DNA of 64,000 bases from Nocardioides sp. SLBN-35 (GTDB taxonomy: Bacteria > Actinomycetota > Actinomycetes > Propionibacteriales > Nocardioidaceae): contig NZ_VFNU01000001.1 in the NCBI RefSeq assembly GCF_006715725.1, forward strand, positions 5,208,001 to 5,272,000. The letters are read 5' to 3'. This document shows positions 41,784 to 49,639 of the stretch, piece after piece; positions within the stretch are counted from its first letter, which is position 1; each line of letters opens with the position of its first letter. A model generated the notes under the pieces. That model was given only the letters and a program-made list of their open reading frames with translations, did no database searches and was not told the origin of the DNA. The translations under genes were made by a program, and so were the position numbers.

Positions 41784-42455
41784 ATGAACGAGAGCCCGAC
41801 CACCGGCGCCGACGTCCTCGCCGACACCGTCACCCAGACCCACGCCGTGCTGCACGCCCGGCTGCGCAGCGCCGAGGCCTCCCGGCCCACCCGCGACCGA
41901 CCACGGGCCGCGCTCAGCGCCGCCGACCCGTTCCTCGCGAGCACCAGCCGCCACGTCGCAGCCGCGAACGCCGTGCTCGCCCCCGCGGCGCGCCGCCACC
42001 TCGACCAGGGGCACCGGCGCGCCCACGAGCTCGCCCTGCAGAGCAAGCGGCTCGAGATCGCGCTGAGCCAGCTCAAGGCCAAGCTCTACGGTTCGACGTT
42101 CGTCGTACGACGGCCGTGGGCGAGCATCTGGGAGGAGGTCGAGCGCGAGCTGGCCGCCACCCGCTCCGTCGAGCTCCAGCTGGTCGCCGAGCTGGTCGCC
42201 GCCACCGACGCCGAGCGCCGCGGCGAGCTCGCCGAGCAGCTCTACCGCACCGAGCGGCGGGTGCCGACCCGGCCGCACCCGTACCTGCCCCACCGCGGCC
42301 TCAGCGGCCGGGTGGCCCGCCGGGTCGCCCTGCAGGTGGACCGGTTCTGGGACACCGCCGAGGGCCGGATGGTGCCCGAGCCGGTGCGCCCGCACCGCGG
42401 CCGCGAGGGCCGGATCGCGCAGTACCTGCTGGCCGACCCACACCTCCCCGGCTGA
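41784..42455 (+). CDS. Helical protein, function unknown
   Basis: I do not recognise this 223-residue protein. It is basic, rich in Ala/Arg and predicted mostly helical from its composition, with no signal peptide or membrane segment. Several histidines lie in the first half (HAVLHARL, HLDQGHRRAHEL), loosely like hemerythrin-type four-helix proteins, but the HHE spacing is not there. ATG 41784 follows GAGAGGTGGG. It stands alone between the gap terminator and the riboswitch region. Confidence 0.8.
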   Translation: MNESPTTGADVLADTVTQTHAVLHARLRSAEASRPTRDRPRAALSAADPFLASTSRHVAAANAVLAPAARRHLDQGHRRAHELALQSKRLEIALSQLKAKLYGSTFVVRRPWASIWEEVERELAATRSVELQLVAELVAATDAERRGELAEQLYRTERRVPTRPHPYLPHRGLSGRVARRVALQVDRFWDTAEGRMVPEPVRPHRGREGRIAQYLLADPHLPG

Positions 42456-42775
42456 CCGGGGCTGCCGGCGTTACATCGTTTCGGGTGAGGATCCCCACGC
42501 CCCGAACGTGACGGCGACCACTGCGCTAACTCTTGCAAGCAAGGTGCACTGGACGACGAGACCTCCCTGACCCGGGGAGGCCGCCCATGTCGCGCCGAGG
42601 CCCGCGCTCGACGGTGGGGAGACATCGACCACGATGAAGTAAGCGCGGGCACGGGAGACCCAGGTAGTACGCCGGAGTGATCCGGCTCGGGGCGAAGGGA
42701 CGAGGAGTCCCTGGGCACCAGCAGCCCAAGCCCGACAGGTCATCTCTCGCAGGCGCCGCTGCGGAGTTCCATCTG
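42456..42775 (+). other. 320-bp non-coding leader of the NlpC/P60 gene
   Basis: No reading frame of coding character was seen. The first 170 bp have several stems, for example TTCGGG/CCCGAA (about 42479-42506) and CCTCCC/GGGAGG (about 42567-42585). The last 130 bp hold the probable c-di-AMP riboswitch at 42625-42756. The ribosome site of the downstream gene is weak (CGGAG, about 42762). Confidence 0.7.
42625..42756 (+). promoter_or_regulatory. Probable c-di-AMP (ydaO-type) riboswitch
   Basis: The leader ends in CCCGACAGGTCATCTCTCGC then AGGC, which resembles the conserved ydaO 3' end (CCCGACAGCTAAC...AGGC). Upstream are GGGCACGGGAGACCC and GGAGTGATCC, which resemble the ydaO GGUACGGAGGAACC and GGGGUGAAUC blocks in order, plus a GGGAC/GTCCC stem. 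Actinobacterial ydaO switches often precede NlpC/P60 or Rpf cell-wall hydrolases, as here, and turn expression off when c-di-AMP is high. I aligned by eye; a covariance search would settle it. Confidence 0.6.
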
Positions 42776-43327
42776 ATGTCCACCATCGCGACGCGCGCTG
42801 CCGCGCGCCTGCTCGTCGTACCCCTGCTCGCCTCGGCGAGCCTGTTCTCGTCGGCCCCGGCCGCCCACGCCGACGACCCCACCGGCTCCTCGCTCGTCCC
42901 GGCGGCCGAGATCGCCAAGGACGAGGCTGCCGAGCACCCCCACCACGCCTCGGGCCACGACAAGGCCGAGGAGAAGGCCGCGAAGCGCGTCGCCAAGGTG
43001 ATGAACACCGTCCGCTCGCGCGCCGGCAAGCCCTACGTGTACGGCGCCGCCGGCCCGAACGCCTTCGACTGCTCGGGCCTGGTGCAGTGGGTGTACCGCC
43101 ACGTCGGCAAGAACCTGCCCCGTACGTCCGGCGCCCAGGCCGGCGCCACCCGGCGGGTGCGCAACCCGCAGGTCGGCGACCTGGTGTTCTTCACCAGCGG
43201 CGGCCGGGTCTACCACGTGGGCATCTACGCCGGGAACCACACGCTGTGGCACGCCTCGCGGCCCGGCGTACCGGTCCGTCGCGACCGGATCTGGACCGGC
43301 TCGGTCTTCTACGGCCACGTGCGCTGA
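42776..43327 (+). CDS. Secreted NlpC/P60 peptidoglycan endopeptidase
   Basis: A 183-residue exported cysteine peptidase. A signal peptide (about residues 1-33, ending AAHADD) and a helical linker precede an NlpC/P60 domain with the catalytic Cys in FDCSGL (about 98), His in YHVGIYAG (about 147) and a third polar site near LWHASRPG. It cuts the gamma-D-Glu-diaminopimelate bond of peptidoglycan in known relatives. The long leader with a probable c-di-AMP switch fits the need to control such hydrolases. ATG 42776 gives the full signal peptide. Confidence 0.94.
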   Translation: MSTIATRAAARLLVVPLLASASLFSSAPAAHADDPTGSSLVPAAEIAKDEAAEHPHHASGHDKAEEKAAKRVAKVMNTVRSRAGKPYVYGAAGPNAFDCSGLVQWVYRHVGKNLPRTSGAQAGATRRVRNPQVGDLVFFTSGGRVYHVGIYAGNHTLWHASRPGVPVRRDRIWTGSVFYGHVR

Positions 43328-43341
43328 CCTGATCGGACCAC

Positions 43342-43380
43342 CGACCGCCGGTCTCCCGTATGAGGGGGGACCGGCGGTCG
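43342..43380. terminator. Bidirectional terminator, NlpC/P60 and Ser/Thr kinase
   Basis: CGACCGCCGGTC (43342-43353) pairs with GACCGGCGGTCG (43369-43380), with an extended CCC/GGG base, between convergent genes. It overlaps neither coding region. Confidence 0.8.
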
Positions 43381-43381
43381 T

Positions 43382-45127
43382 TCATCTCAGCGGGACGCCC
43401 CGGAACTGCGTCGGGTTGCGGAACTTCACGTAGTCGAACATCGACTGCACCTTGGCGCTGGTGTTGGCCCACGCGGAGAACGCCCAGGCGTTGGTGCCGG
43501 AGTGCGTGTAGACCCGGTCGGAGTGGTAGACGGACCTGCCGATGAAGCCGCCCAGCCTCTTGCCGTAGACGATGTCGCGCCCGGCCCAGGGCTGGTTGAC
43601 CCGGCTCCGGTCCGGGTTGTAGGCACCGTAGTAGTAGCTGGTCGCGGCGGAGGCGCTGGTCCAACGGGTCACCGTGAGGTGGCGGTAGGTGCCGTCGGGG
43701 GTCTTGGCACCGCAGTGCCAGCCCTCGACGTACCCGCTCGCCTTGAGCGTCCAGGGCTTGCAGGCCGGCGCGCTCTCGACACCGGGGAACACCCACTGGG
43801 CGCCCTTCCAGCCCGTCGGCAGGGCGCAGCCGGAGCTGGCGACGACCTGGGCGCCGGTCCAGCAACGGAAGGTGGGGACCGGCTGGGCCGGGGCCGGGGT
43901 CGGGATGGGGCTCGGGGTCGGCTTCGGCTTCGCCTTCTTCGTGGGCTTCGCGGGGCTCGTCGGCTCCTCGGCCACGGGACCGGGGTCGACCAGCTCGGGA
44001 GTGGCCGACCTCTCCTTCTTCGGGCGAGGAGTGCTGCTCGGCGCGTTCGGGGTCGGGGTCGTGTCCGGGGTGGCCGTGGCCGGGGTGGTCGCGCCGGTCG
44101 ACGGGTCCTCGGCGGTCAGCACGGACGGGGTCATGTCGACCCCGCCGAGCAGTGAGCCGACGTACACGGCGAGGCCGACGAGGGCGAGTACCAGCGTGGT
44201 CGCGACGAGGCGTCGGCGCAGCGAGCCCGGCGCCGGCGACGTGTCGAGCGGCTGGCGGACCGAGGTGACCTCGGGCAGCACCAGGCCCTCGGGGGCACTG
44301 GTCCGCAGGGCGGAGAGGTCGGCGAGCATCGCCCGCGCGGACGGGTAGCGGCGGCGCGGGTCCTTGGCGAGCGAGCGGCGCAGCACGGCGTTGAGGCCGT
44401 CCAGGAACGGGTCGCGGCCGGGAACCTGGGGCACCGGGCCGCGCAGGTGGCCCATCGCCACCTCGGCGTCGGTGCCGACGTACGGCGGAGTGCCGGTCAG
44501 CATGGTCCACAGCAGACAGCCCGCGGAGTAGACGTCGCCGGCGACACCGGCGGCGCCCGTGTCGCCGGAGTGGCGCTCGGGCGCCATGTAGGCGGCCGAG
44601 CCGACCAGGACGCCGGTGCGGGTGAGCTCGCCGCCGGGTGAGGTGGCGATGCCGAAGTCGCACAGGTAGGCGGTCGACCCGTCGTCGCGCAGCAGCACGT
44701 TGGACGGCTTGACGTCGCGGTGCACCACGCCGATCGCGTGCGCGTCGGCCAGGCCCTCCAGGACCTGGCAGGCCAGGTCGACGGCGTACGACGGCTCGAC
44801 GGCGCCCCGCGTGCGCAGCACCGCGCTGAGGTCGCCGCCGCGGACCAGCTGGGTGACGAGGTACGGCGCGCCGTCCTGCTCGCCGTGGTCGAAGACGGCG
44901 ACCACGTGCGCGCTGTCCATCCGCGACAGCACGACCGCCTCGCGGCGGAACCGCTCGCGGAACTCGGCGTCCTGCCCGAGCGCGGGGTTGATCACCTTGA
45001 GCGCGACGTCGCGCTCGAGCTGCGGGTCGTGGGCGCGCCACACCGTGCCCATCCCGCCGCGGCCGAGCACCTCGACGAGCTGGTACCTGCCCAACCAGTC
45101 CCCAGCGCGGGGCTCCGAGCCGCCCAT
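43382..45127 (-). CDS. Membrane-anchored Ser/Thr protein kinase
   Basis: A 581-residue PknB-type kinase. The glycine loop (LGRGGMGTVW), Lys44 (VALKVI), the catalytic loop VHRDVKPSNVLL (about residues 136-147) and DFG (about 155) are intact. A juxtamembrane linker and one membrane helix (about 305-325) lead to a Thr/Pro-rich stalk and a novel-looking C-terminal domain (about 420-581) rich in Trp/Tyr, with four cysteines. There are no PASTA repeats, so it differs from the cell-wall PknB. The external part presumably senses a ligand. It is convergent with the NlpC/P60 gene. Confidence 0.94.
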   Translation of the reverse strand: MGGSEPRAGDWLGRYQLVEVLGRGGMGTVWRAHDPQLERDVALKVINPALGQDAEFRERFRREAVVLSRMDSAHVVAVFDHGEQDGAPYLVTQLVRGGDLSAVLRTRGAVEPSYAVDLACQVLEGLADAHAIGVVHRDVKPSNVLLRDDGSTAYLCDFGIATSPGGELTRTGVLVGSAAYMAPERHSGDTGAAGVAGDVYSAGCLLWTMLTGTPPYVGTDAEVAMGHLRGPVPQVPGRDPFLDGLNAVLRRSLAKDPRRRYPSARAMLADLSALRTSAPEGLVLPEVTSVRQPLDTSPAPGSLRRRLVATTLVLALVGLAVYVGSLLGGVDMTPSVLTAEDPSTGATTPATATPDTTPTPNAPSSTPRPKKERSATPELVDPGPVAEEPTSPAKPTKKAKPKPTPSPIPTPAPAQPVPTFRCWTGAQVVASSGCALPTGWKGAQWVFPGVESAPACKPWTLKASGYVEGWHCGAKTPDGTYRHLTVTRWTSASAATSYYYGAYNPDRSRVNQPWAGRDIVYGKRLGGFIGRSVYHSDRVYTHSGTNAWAFSAWANTSAKVQSMFDYVKFRNPTQFRGVPLR

Positions 45128-45199
45128 GGCCCCGATCCTGCGTCACGGCTGCTCCCGGGGCAAACCGGGGTGCAGGAGGGCGCATGGGAGGGTGGGGTC

Positions 45200-45490
45200 G
45201 TGACCGTGTACGTCGACGACATGCAGCTGGAGGCCGTGGTCGGTCCCGTCGACGGCGTGTGGTCCCACCTGCTGTCCGACCTGCCGGGCGAGGCCGGACA
45301 CCGCGAGCTGCTGGACTTCGCCGGCCGGCTCGGGATCGAGGCGCGCTGGATCCAGAACCCGGGGACCGCGAAGGAGCACTTCGACGTCACCGAGCCGACC
45401 CGGCAGCGGGCGCTGGCGCTGGGCGCCGTACCGATCACCTATGGGCGAGCGGTCGCCGCGATCACGCGGGCGAAGCGGTCCGCCGGGTAG
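45200..45490 (+). CDS. DUF4031 domain-containing protein
   Basis: A 96-residue protein of the DUF4031 family, which is short and of unknown function: VTVYVDDMQLEAVVGPVDGVWSHLL..., HRELLDFAGRLGIEARWIQ, and ALALGAVPITYGRAV. GTG 45200 gives the family start and lies 72 bp from the divergent kinase gene. No catalytic site is known. Confidence 0.88.
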   Translation: MTVYVDDMQLEAVVGPVDGVWSHLLSDLPGEAGHRELLDFAGRLGIEARWIQNPGTAKEHFDVTEPTRQRALALGAVPITYGRAVAAITRAKRSAG

Positions 45491-45588
45491 CGAGCCTTTA
45501 CCCGGCCAGGACCGCGGGAGTAGCGTGCTGGTGCCCGGTCGAGGGGGGCGGATCGGCTGGGCCTCCACTGCTCCCGGAAGGCCGTCCC

Positions 45589-46758
45589 GTGTCCCTCTCG
45601 CTCCCCCGTCCCCTGGTCCGCGCGCTCGCCGGCGCGACCCTCGCCGCCGGTGCCCTCGTCCTCCCGGCGGCCGGCCCGCCGCCCGCCGCCGGGGTCGGCG
45701 CCTGTGCCGCGCCCGCTCCCTCCGTCTTCGGCCCGACCGGCGCCGTGCAGTCCTGGGTGGTGCCCGCCGGCGTGCACCGGGTGAGCCTGTACGTCGTGGG
45801 CGCGCCCGGCGGCGCCTCGACCGAGGCAGGCGGCCACGGCGGCTTCCTCTTCGCCAACGGCGTCCCGGTCACGCCGGGCAGCACCCTGCAGGTCGTGGTC
45901 GGCGGGGCCGGCGGCAACGGCGTTCCCGGCCAGACGGCCGGAGGCGGCGGGGGCGGGTCGTTCGTGGCGACCAGCCCGACGGCCGCGGGCGTGCTCGTCG
46001 TCGCCGGAGGAGGCGGCGGATCCGGGGCCACGACCGGTGGGCTCGACGCCAGCCTCACCGGTTCGGGCCGGGACGGCGCGCCGGCAGGGGCCGGCGGCAC
46101 CGGCGCCGGGATCGACACCCCGTCGGGCAGCGGGACGGTCGGCGGCTCCAGCCTGGTGGCGCGCACTGCCGGTGACGTCCCGGAGGGCGGTGGCGGAGGC
46201 GGTGGCGTGGTCCTCGACGGCGGCGGCCAGGGGGGAGCGGGCGGCTGGGCCATGGGCAGCGGAGGCGCCGGCGGCACCGGCCAGGTCGTGACCGGCGGCA
46301 CCGGCGGCAGTGGCGGCTTCGGTGGCGGCGGAGGCGGGGCGACCGCCGGCGGCGGCGGTGGCGGGTACGGCGGCGGCGGTGGTGGTGGGCTGCTCGACGG
46401 CACGGCCGGCGGGGGCGGCGGAGGCGGCAGCTACAGCAGCGTGCCGCCCGCACAGGCCGGCGTGGCGGCGGACGCGACGAGCGGCCAGGTCGTGATCACG
46501 CCCGAGGGCGGCTGCGGCCAACCGGCCACGGCTCGGTGCCACGGCAAGGCGGCCACGATCGTCGGCACCCCCGGTGACGACGTGCTCATCGGTACGCCGG
46601 GCCGCGACGTGATCGTCGGCCTCGGGGGCCGGGACCGGATCAGCGGCCGTGGTGGCCGCGACGTCCTGTGCGGCGGTGCCGGTCGCGACGTGCTTCGTGG
46701 CGGCGGCGGCAAGGACCGTCTGTACGGCGGTCCGGGCCGCGACCGGCTGGTGCCGTGA
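45589..46758 (+). CDS. Secreted glycine-rich protein with RTX-like C-terminal repeats
   Basis: A 389-residue exported protein. A signal peptide (about residues 1-30) precedes a strand-rich region and a long Gly-rich core (about 100-315, with GGGGGG runs). The last ~65 residues hold nonapeptide-like repeats (TPGDDVLIGTPGRDVIVGLGG..., RGGRDVLCGGAGRDVL, GGPGRDRLVP). GGxGxD repeats bind calcium in RTX proteins; here several Asp are present, but the classic spacing is looser. It may be an adhesin or surface structural protein. GTG 45589 gives the signal peptide. Confidence 0.85.
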   Translation: MSLSLPRPLVRALAGATLAAGALVLPAAGPPPAAGVGACAAPAPSVFGPTGAVQSWVVPAGVHRVSLYVVGAPGGASTEAGGHGGFLFANGVPVTPGSTLQVVVGGAGGNGVPGQTAGGGGGGSFVATSPTAAGVLVVAGGGGGSGATTGGLDASLTGSGRDGAPAGAGGTGAGIDTPSGSGTVGGSSLVARTAGDVPEGGGGGGGVVLDGGGQGGAGGWAMGSGGAGGTGQVVTGGTGGSGGFGGGGGGATAGGGGGGYGGGGGGGLLDGTAGGGGGGGSYSSVPPAQAGVAADATSGQVVITPEGGCGQPATARCHGKAATIVGTPGDDVLIGTPGRDVIVGLGGRDRISGRGGRDVLCGGAGRDVLRGGGGKDRLYGGPGRDRLVP

Positions 46759-46762
46759 GCCG

Positions 46763-47587
46763 TCAGCGACCTGTGAACTCCGGCGGGCGCCGCTCGAGGA
46801 ACGCCAGCATCGCCTCGTCGAGGTCGTCGCTGAGCAGGAAGGCCGAGTTCCACACGGCGGTGTAGCGCAGGCCGGCCTCGACGCGGGGGCCGCGCTCGGC
46901 GTCGAGGACGTCCTTGATGCCGCGCAGGACCAGCGGGGAGTTGGCCGCCATCCGCGCGGCGAGCCCGGCGGCCGCCGTACGCGTCTCGTCGGGGGTGGCG
47001 TGGACGTGGTTGACCAGGCCGATCTCGGCGGCCCGGGCGGCGTCGACGTCGTCGCCGGTGAGGGCCAGCTCTCGCAGGTGGCCGTCGCCGATCACGCCGA
47101 CCAGGCGCTGCAGGCTGCCGAGGTCGGCGACGATCCCGACCTTGGCCTCGCGCACGCTGAACACCGCGTCGGCCGAGGCGACCCGGACGTCGCAGGCGAC
47201 GGCGAGGTCCACGCCGCCGCCGATGCACCAGCCGGTGACGGCCGCGACGGTCGGCTTGCTGAGGTTGGCGACGGTGTCGAGAGCCGCCTGCCAGCGCCGG
47301 ATCAGGGCCATCAGCTCCTGCCGGGCACCGGCATGGGTGGCCTGCCGGAGCGGCGCGAAGGTACCGGCCGCCGCGGCCAGGTCGAGGCCGTAGGAGAAGT
47401 GGTCGCCCGCGCCCGCGAGCACCACCGCACGGACGGTGTCGTCGGCCTCGAGCTCGGTGAAGGTCGCGGCCAGCTCGGCGAAGAACGCCTCGTCCATGAC
47501 CGCCTTGCCGCCGGGTCCGGCCAGGCCGACGGTGGCGACGCCGCCCTCGCGGGTGACGGTGAACCGCCGCTGCTCGGTCGAGGTCAC
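46763..47587 (-). CDS. Enoyl-CoA hydratase/isomerase family protein
   Basis: A 274-residue crotonase-fold enzyme. The oxyanion-hole motifs are present (AGAGDHFSYGLDLAA near residue 62 and GWCIGGGVDLAVACDVR near 122), with a C-terminal ERRPPEFTGR. Crotonases hydrate or isomerise enoyl-CoA; the catalytic Glu pair is not clear, so the substrate is open. GTG 47587 overlaps the LLM oxidoreductase stop (GTGA), so both are translationally coupled; LLM and crotonase genes often co-occur in actinobacterial lipid or sterol catabolism. Confidence 0.9.
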   Translation of the reverse strand: MTSTEQRRFTVTREGGVATVGLAGPGGKAVMDEAFFAELAATFTELEADDTVRAVVLAGAGDHFSYGLDLAAAAGTFAPLRQATHAGARQELMALIRRWQAALDTVANLSKPTVAAVTGWCIGGGVDLAVACDVRVASADAVFSVREAKVGIVADLGSLQRLVGVIGDGHLRELALTGDDVDAARAAEIGLVNHVHATPDETRTAAAGLAARMAANSPLVLRGIKDVLDAERGPRVEAGLRYTAVWNSAFLLSDDLDEAMLAFLERRPPEFTGR

Positions 47588-48639
47588 GGCGTGACCTCCT
47601 TGACGATCTCGGAGAGCCGGCGCACCTGGGCGACCTTCTCCTCGTCGGTCGCGGCGAGCGGGTTGAGCAGGAAGGTGCGCACGCCGGCCGCGTGGAACTC
47701 GGCCACCTGCCGGCGGATCGCGTCCTCGTCGCCGAGCAGGGTGACCGCGTCCACCAGCTCGTCGGGTACGGCGGCGGCGGCCTCGGCCTTCGCCCCCGAC
47801 AGGTACAGGTCCTGGATCTCCTTCGCCTCGGCCTCGTATCCGTAGCGGCAGGCCAGCTGGTTGTAGAAGTTCTTGTCGCGCGCACCCATGCCACCGACGT
47901 ACAGCGCCAGCTGGTTGCGGATCGCCTGCACCGCCTCGGGCGACGGCTCGCCGAGGTGGAAGGCGATCTGGAGCTGGATGTCGAGCTCGCCGAGCGCAGG
48001 ATCGCGCTTCGCGAATCCCTCCGCGAGCGGCTCGCCCCACGCCAGGTCGCGCTTGCCGGGGTGGAAGAACAGCGGTTGCCAGCCGTTGGCGAGCTCGGCG
48101 ACGAGCGCGACGTTCTTGGGGCCGAGCGCCGCGACCGAGATCGGGATCTCGCTGCGCACCGGGTGGTTGATGATCTTGAGCGGCTTGCCGAGGCCCGAGC
48201 CGCCCTTGTCCTTGGTCAGCGGGACGTCGTAGTACTTGCCCTCGAACTCGACCGGCTCGCGCTTCCACACCTGCCGGCAGATCTCGATCACCTCGCGGGT
48301 GCGACCCAGCGGGGCGTCGTACTTCACGCCGTGGAAGCCCTCGATGACCTGCGGGCCGCTTGCGCCCAGGCCGAGCGTGAACCGGCCGTCGGAGACGAAG
48401 TCCAGGCCCGCGGCCGTCATCGCGGTCAGCGACGGGGTGCGCGTGTAGATCTGGAAGATCGCCGACATCAGCTCGAGGCGCTCGGTCTTCGCGGCGATGT
48501 AGCCGAGCTGGCTGACCGCGTCGAAGGAGTACGCCTCCGGCATCGCGACCAGGTCGAGCCCGTTGCGCTCGTACTCCTGGAGCAGCTCCACGGTCTCGGC
48601 GAAGCCGCCGGAGTAGTCGATGATCATGCCGAGCCGCAT
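47584..48639 (-). CDS. LLM-class F420-dependent oxidoreductase
   Basis: A 351-residue luciferase-like TIM-barrel oxidoreductase: MRLGMIIDYSGG at the start, MPEAYSFDAVSQLGYIAAKT and the GASGPQVIEGFHG loop near residues 90-105. The family uses F420 (or FMN); the sequence shows F420-type LLM features, and actinobacteria make F420, but a cofactor call is family-based. It is coupled to the enoyl-CoA hydratase gene and divergent from a lipoprotein gene 96 bp away. Confidence 0.9.
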   Translation of the reverse strand: MRLGMIIDYSGGFAETVELLQEYERNGLDLVAMPEAYSFDAVSQLGYIAAKTERLELMSAIFQIYTRTPSLTAMTAAGLDFVSDGRFTLGLGASGPQVIEGFHGVKYDAPLGRTREVIEICRQVWKREPVEFEGKYYDVPLTKDKGGSGLGKPLKIINHPVRSEIPISVAALGPKNVALVAELANGWQPLFFHPGKRDLAWGEPLAEGFAKRDPALGELDIQLQIAFHLGEPSPEAVQAIRNQLALYVGGMGARDKNFYNQLACRYGYEAEAKEIQDLYLSGAKAEAAAAVPDELVDAVTLLGDEDAIRRQVAEFHAAGVRTFLLNPLAATDEEKVAQVRRLSEIVKEVTP

Positions 48640-48735
48640 GGCTCCCCCTGGGTTGTGGTGACGGTCGTGACCTGGGACGGGAGCGTAGCCCTCCGGGTGG
48701 TCGTGACCCGGCCGTCGCCCCCTCGTTCTCCCCTT

Positions 48736-49479
48736 GTGGGCAAGCGACTCGGGACGGCATTGGCCGGGATGGTCGTCGTGGTGGGCCTCGCCGGAGGCCT
48801 CGCTGCGTGCAGCGACGACGCCGCTGAGGCCGAGTCCCGTTCGGCGCCGGGACCGGCGCGCAACCGGATCCCCGACCTGAAGCCGGCCAAGGCGCTGCAG
48901 CGGGCCCGGAAGGCCACCCGCAAGCTGTCCGACGCGCAGTACGCCGGAACACTGGCGATCCCAGCGGGCGAGCACGAGTACGTCGTCATGGACGGCACCT
49001 GGCACGTCGCGCGCAATGGCAACTGCACGATGGACGGCAAGGCGGCCGGTTTCGGCAAGCTGAGCGCCCGCATCATCGGGGAGAAGACCTACCTCCGCGC
49101 GAACCGGAACTTCCTGATGCGTCTGATCGGCCTGGACGAGACGACGGCCAAGCTGTTCCACAACGACTGGGTCGGCGGCCCGTCCTCCGACGCGACGCTG
49201 CCGTTCTGCGACGGCCGGGTCTTCCTCGGCGGGCAGCGGCTGCCCAGCCGCTGCCAGGCGGGCAAGCACAAGACGATCGAGAAGGCCCCGACCCTCGCGT
49301 TCACCTGCGCCGGCGGGCGCCACGCGCTGACCGTGTACGTCGCCATCACGGGCAAGCCCGTGATCATGCGGCTGACCGGCACCAACGACCAGGGACCGTT
49401 CGAACTGACCATGGTCGCGCACGACACGGGGGTTCCTGTGAAGCCCCCGAAGCCCAAGGCCGTGGTCAACGGACCGTAG
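48736..49479 (+). CDS. Lipoprotein of unknown function
   Basis: A 247-residue exported lipoprotein. GTG 48736 starts a signal peptide that ends in the lipobox LAAC (about residues 21-24). The mature part has a disordered Ala/Pro stretch, then a soluble domain with four cysteines (NGNCTMDG, LPFCDG, RCQAGK, FTCAGG) and a C-terminal KPPKPK. Size and strand pattern resemble the LppX/LprG type, but there is no clear match. GTGs up to 33 bases upstream could extend the start. Function unknown. Confidence 0.83.
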   Translation: MGKRLGTALAGMVVVVGLAGGLAACSDDAAEAESRSAPGPARNRIPDLKPAKALQRARKATRKLSDAQYAGTLAIPAGEHEYVVMDGTWHVARNGNCTMDGKAAGFGKLSARIIGEKTYLRANRNFLMRLIGLDETTAKLFHNDWVGGPSSDATLPFCDGRVFLGGQRLPSRCQAGKHKTIEKAPTLAFTCAGGRHALTVYVAITGKPVIMRLTGTNDQGPFELTMVAHDTGVPVKPPKPKAVVNGP

Positions 49480-49544
49480 CGGCGACGACGACGATCGCGG
49501 TGCGCGGCCGGGTCGCCTGGAACCGACCGGCTGTCACACGTCGT

Positions 49545-49624
49545 TTCTGCCGGGTCGGCGCACAACCCGGGTCACTTCTGCCGGGTCGGCGCAAAACCCG
49601 GGCCACTTTCCGCCGGGTCACGCG
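49545..49624. repeat. 31-bp tandem direct repeats with the 18-bp GC-rich core
   Basis: TTCTGCCGGGTCGGCGCA occurs at 49545-49562 and 49576-49593, each followed by a CCCGGG-containing arm (period 31 bp), with a third degenerate unit around 49605-49618. It abuts the aminotransferase start (49640). The same core is inverted at 12243-12299. Confidence 0.8.
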
Positions 49625-49639
49625 TGACAGGATCAGCGG

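Noticed and set aside
41784..42455. Hemerythrin-like assignment
   Set aside because: Histidines are present but not in the conserved spacing, so no function is given.
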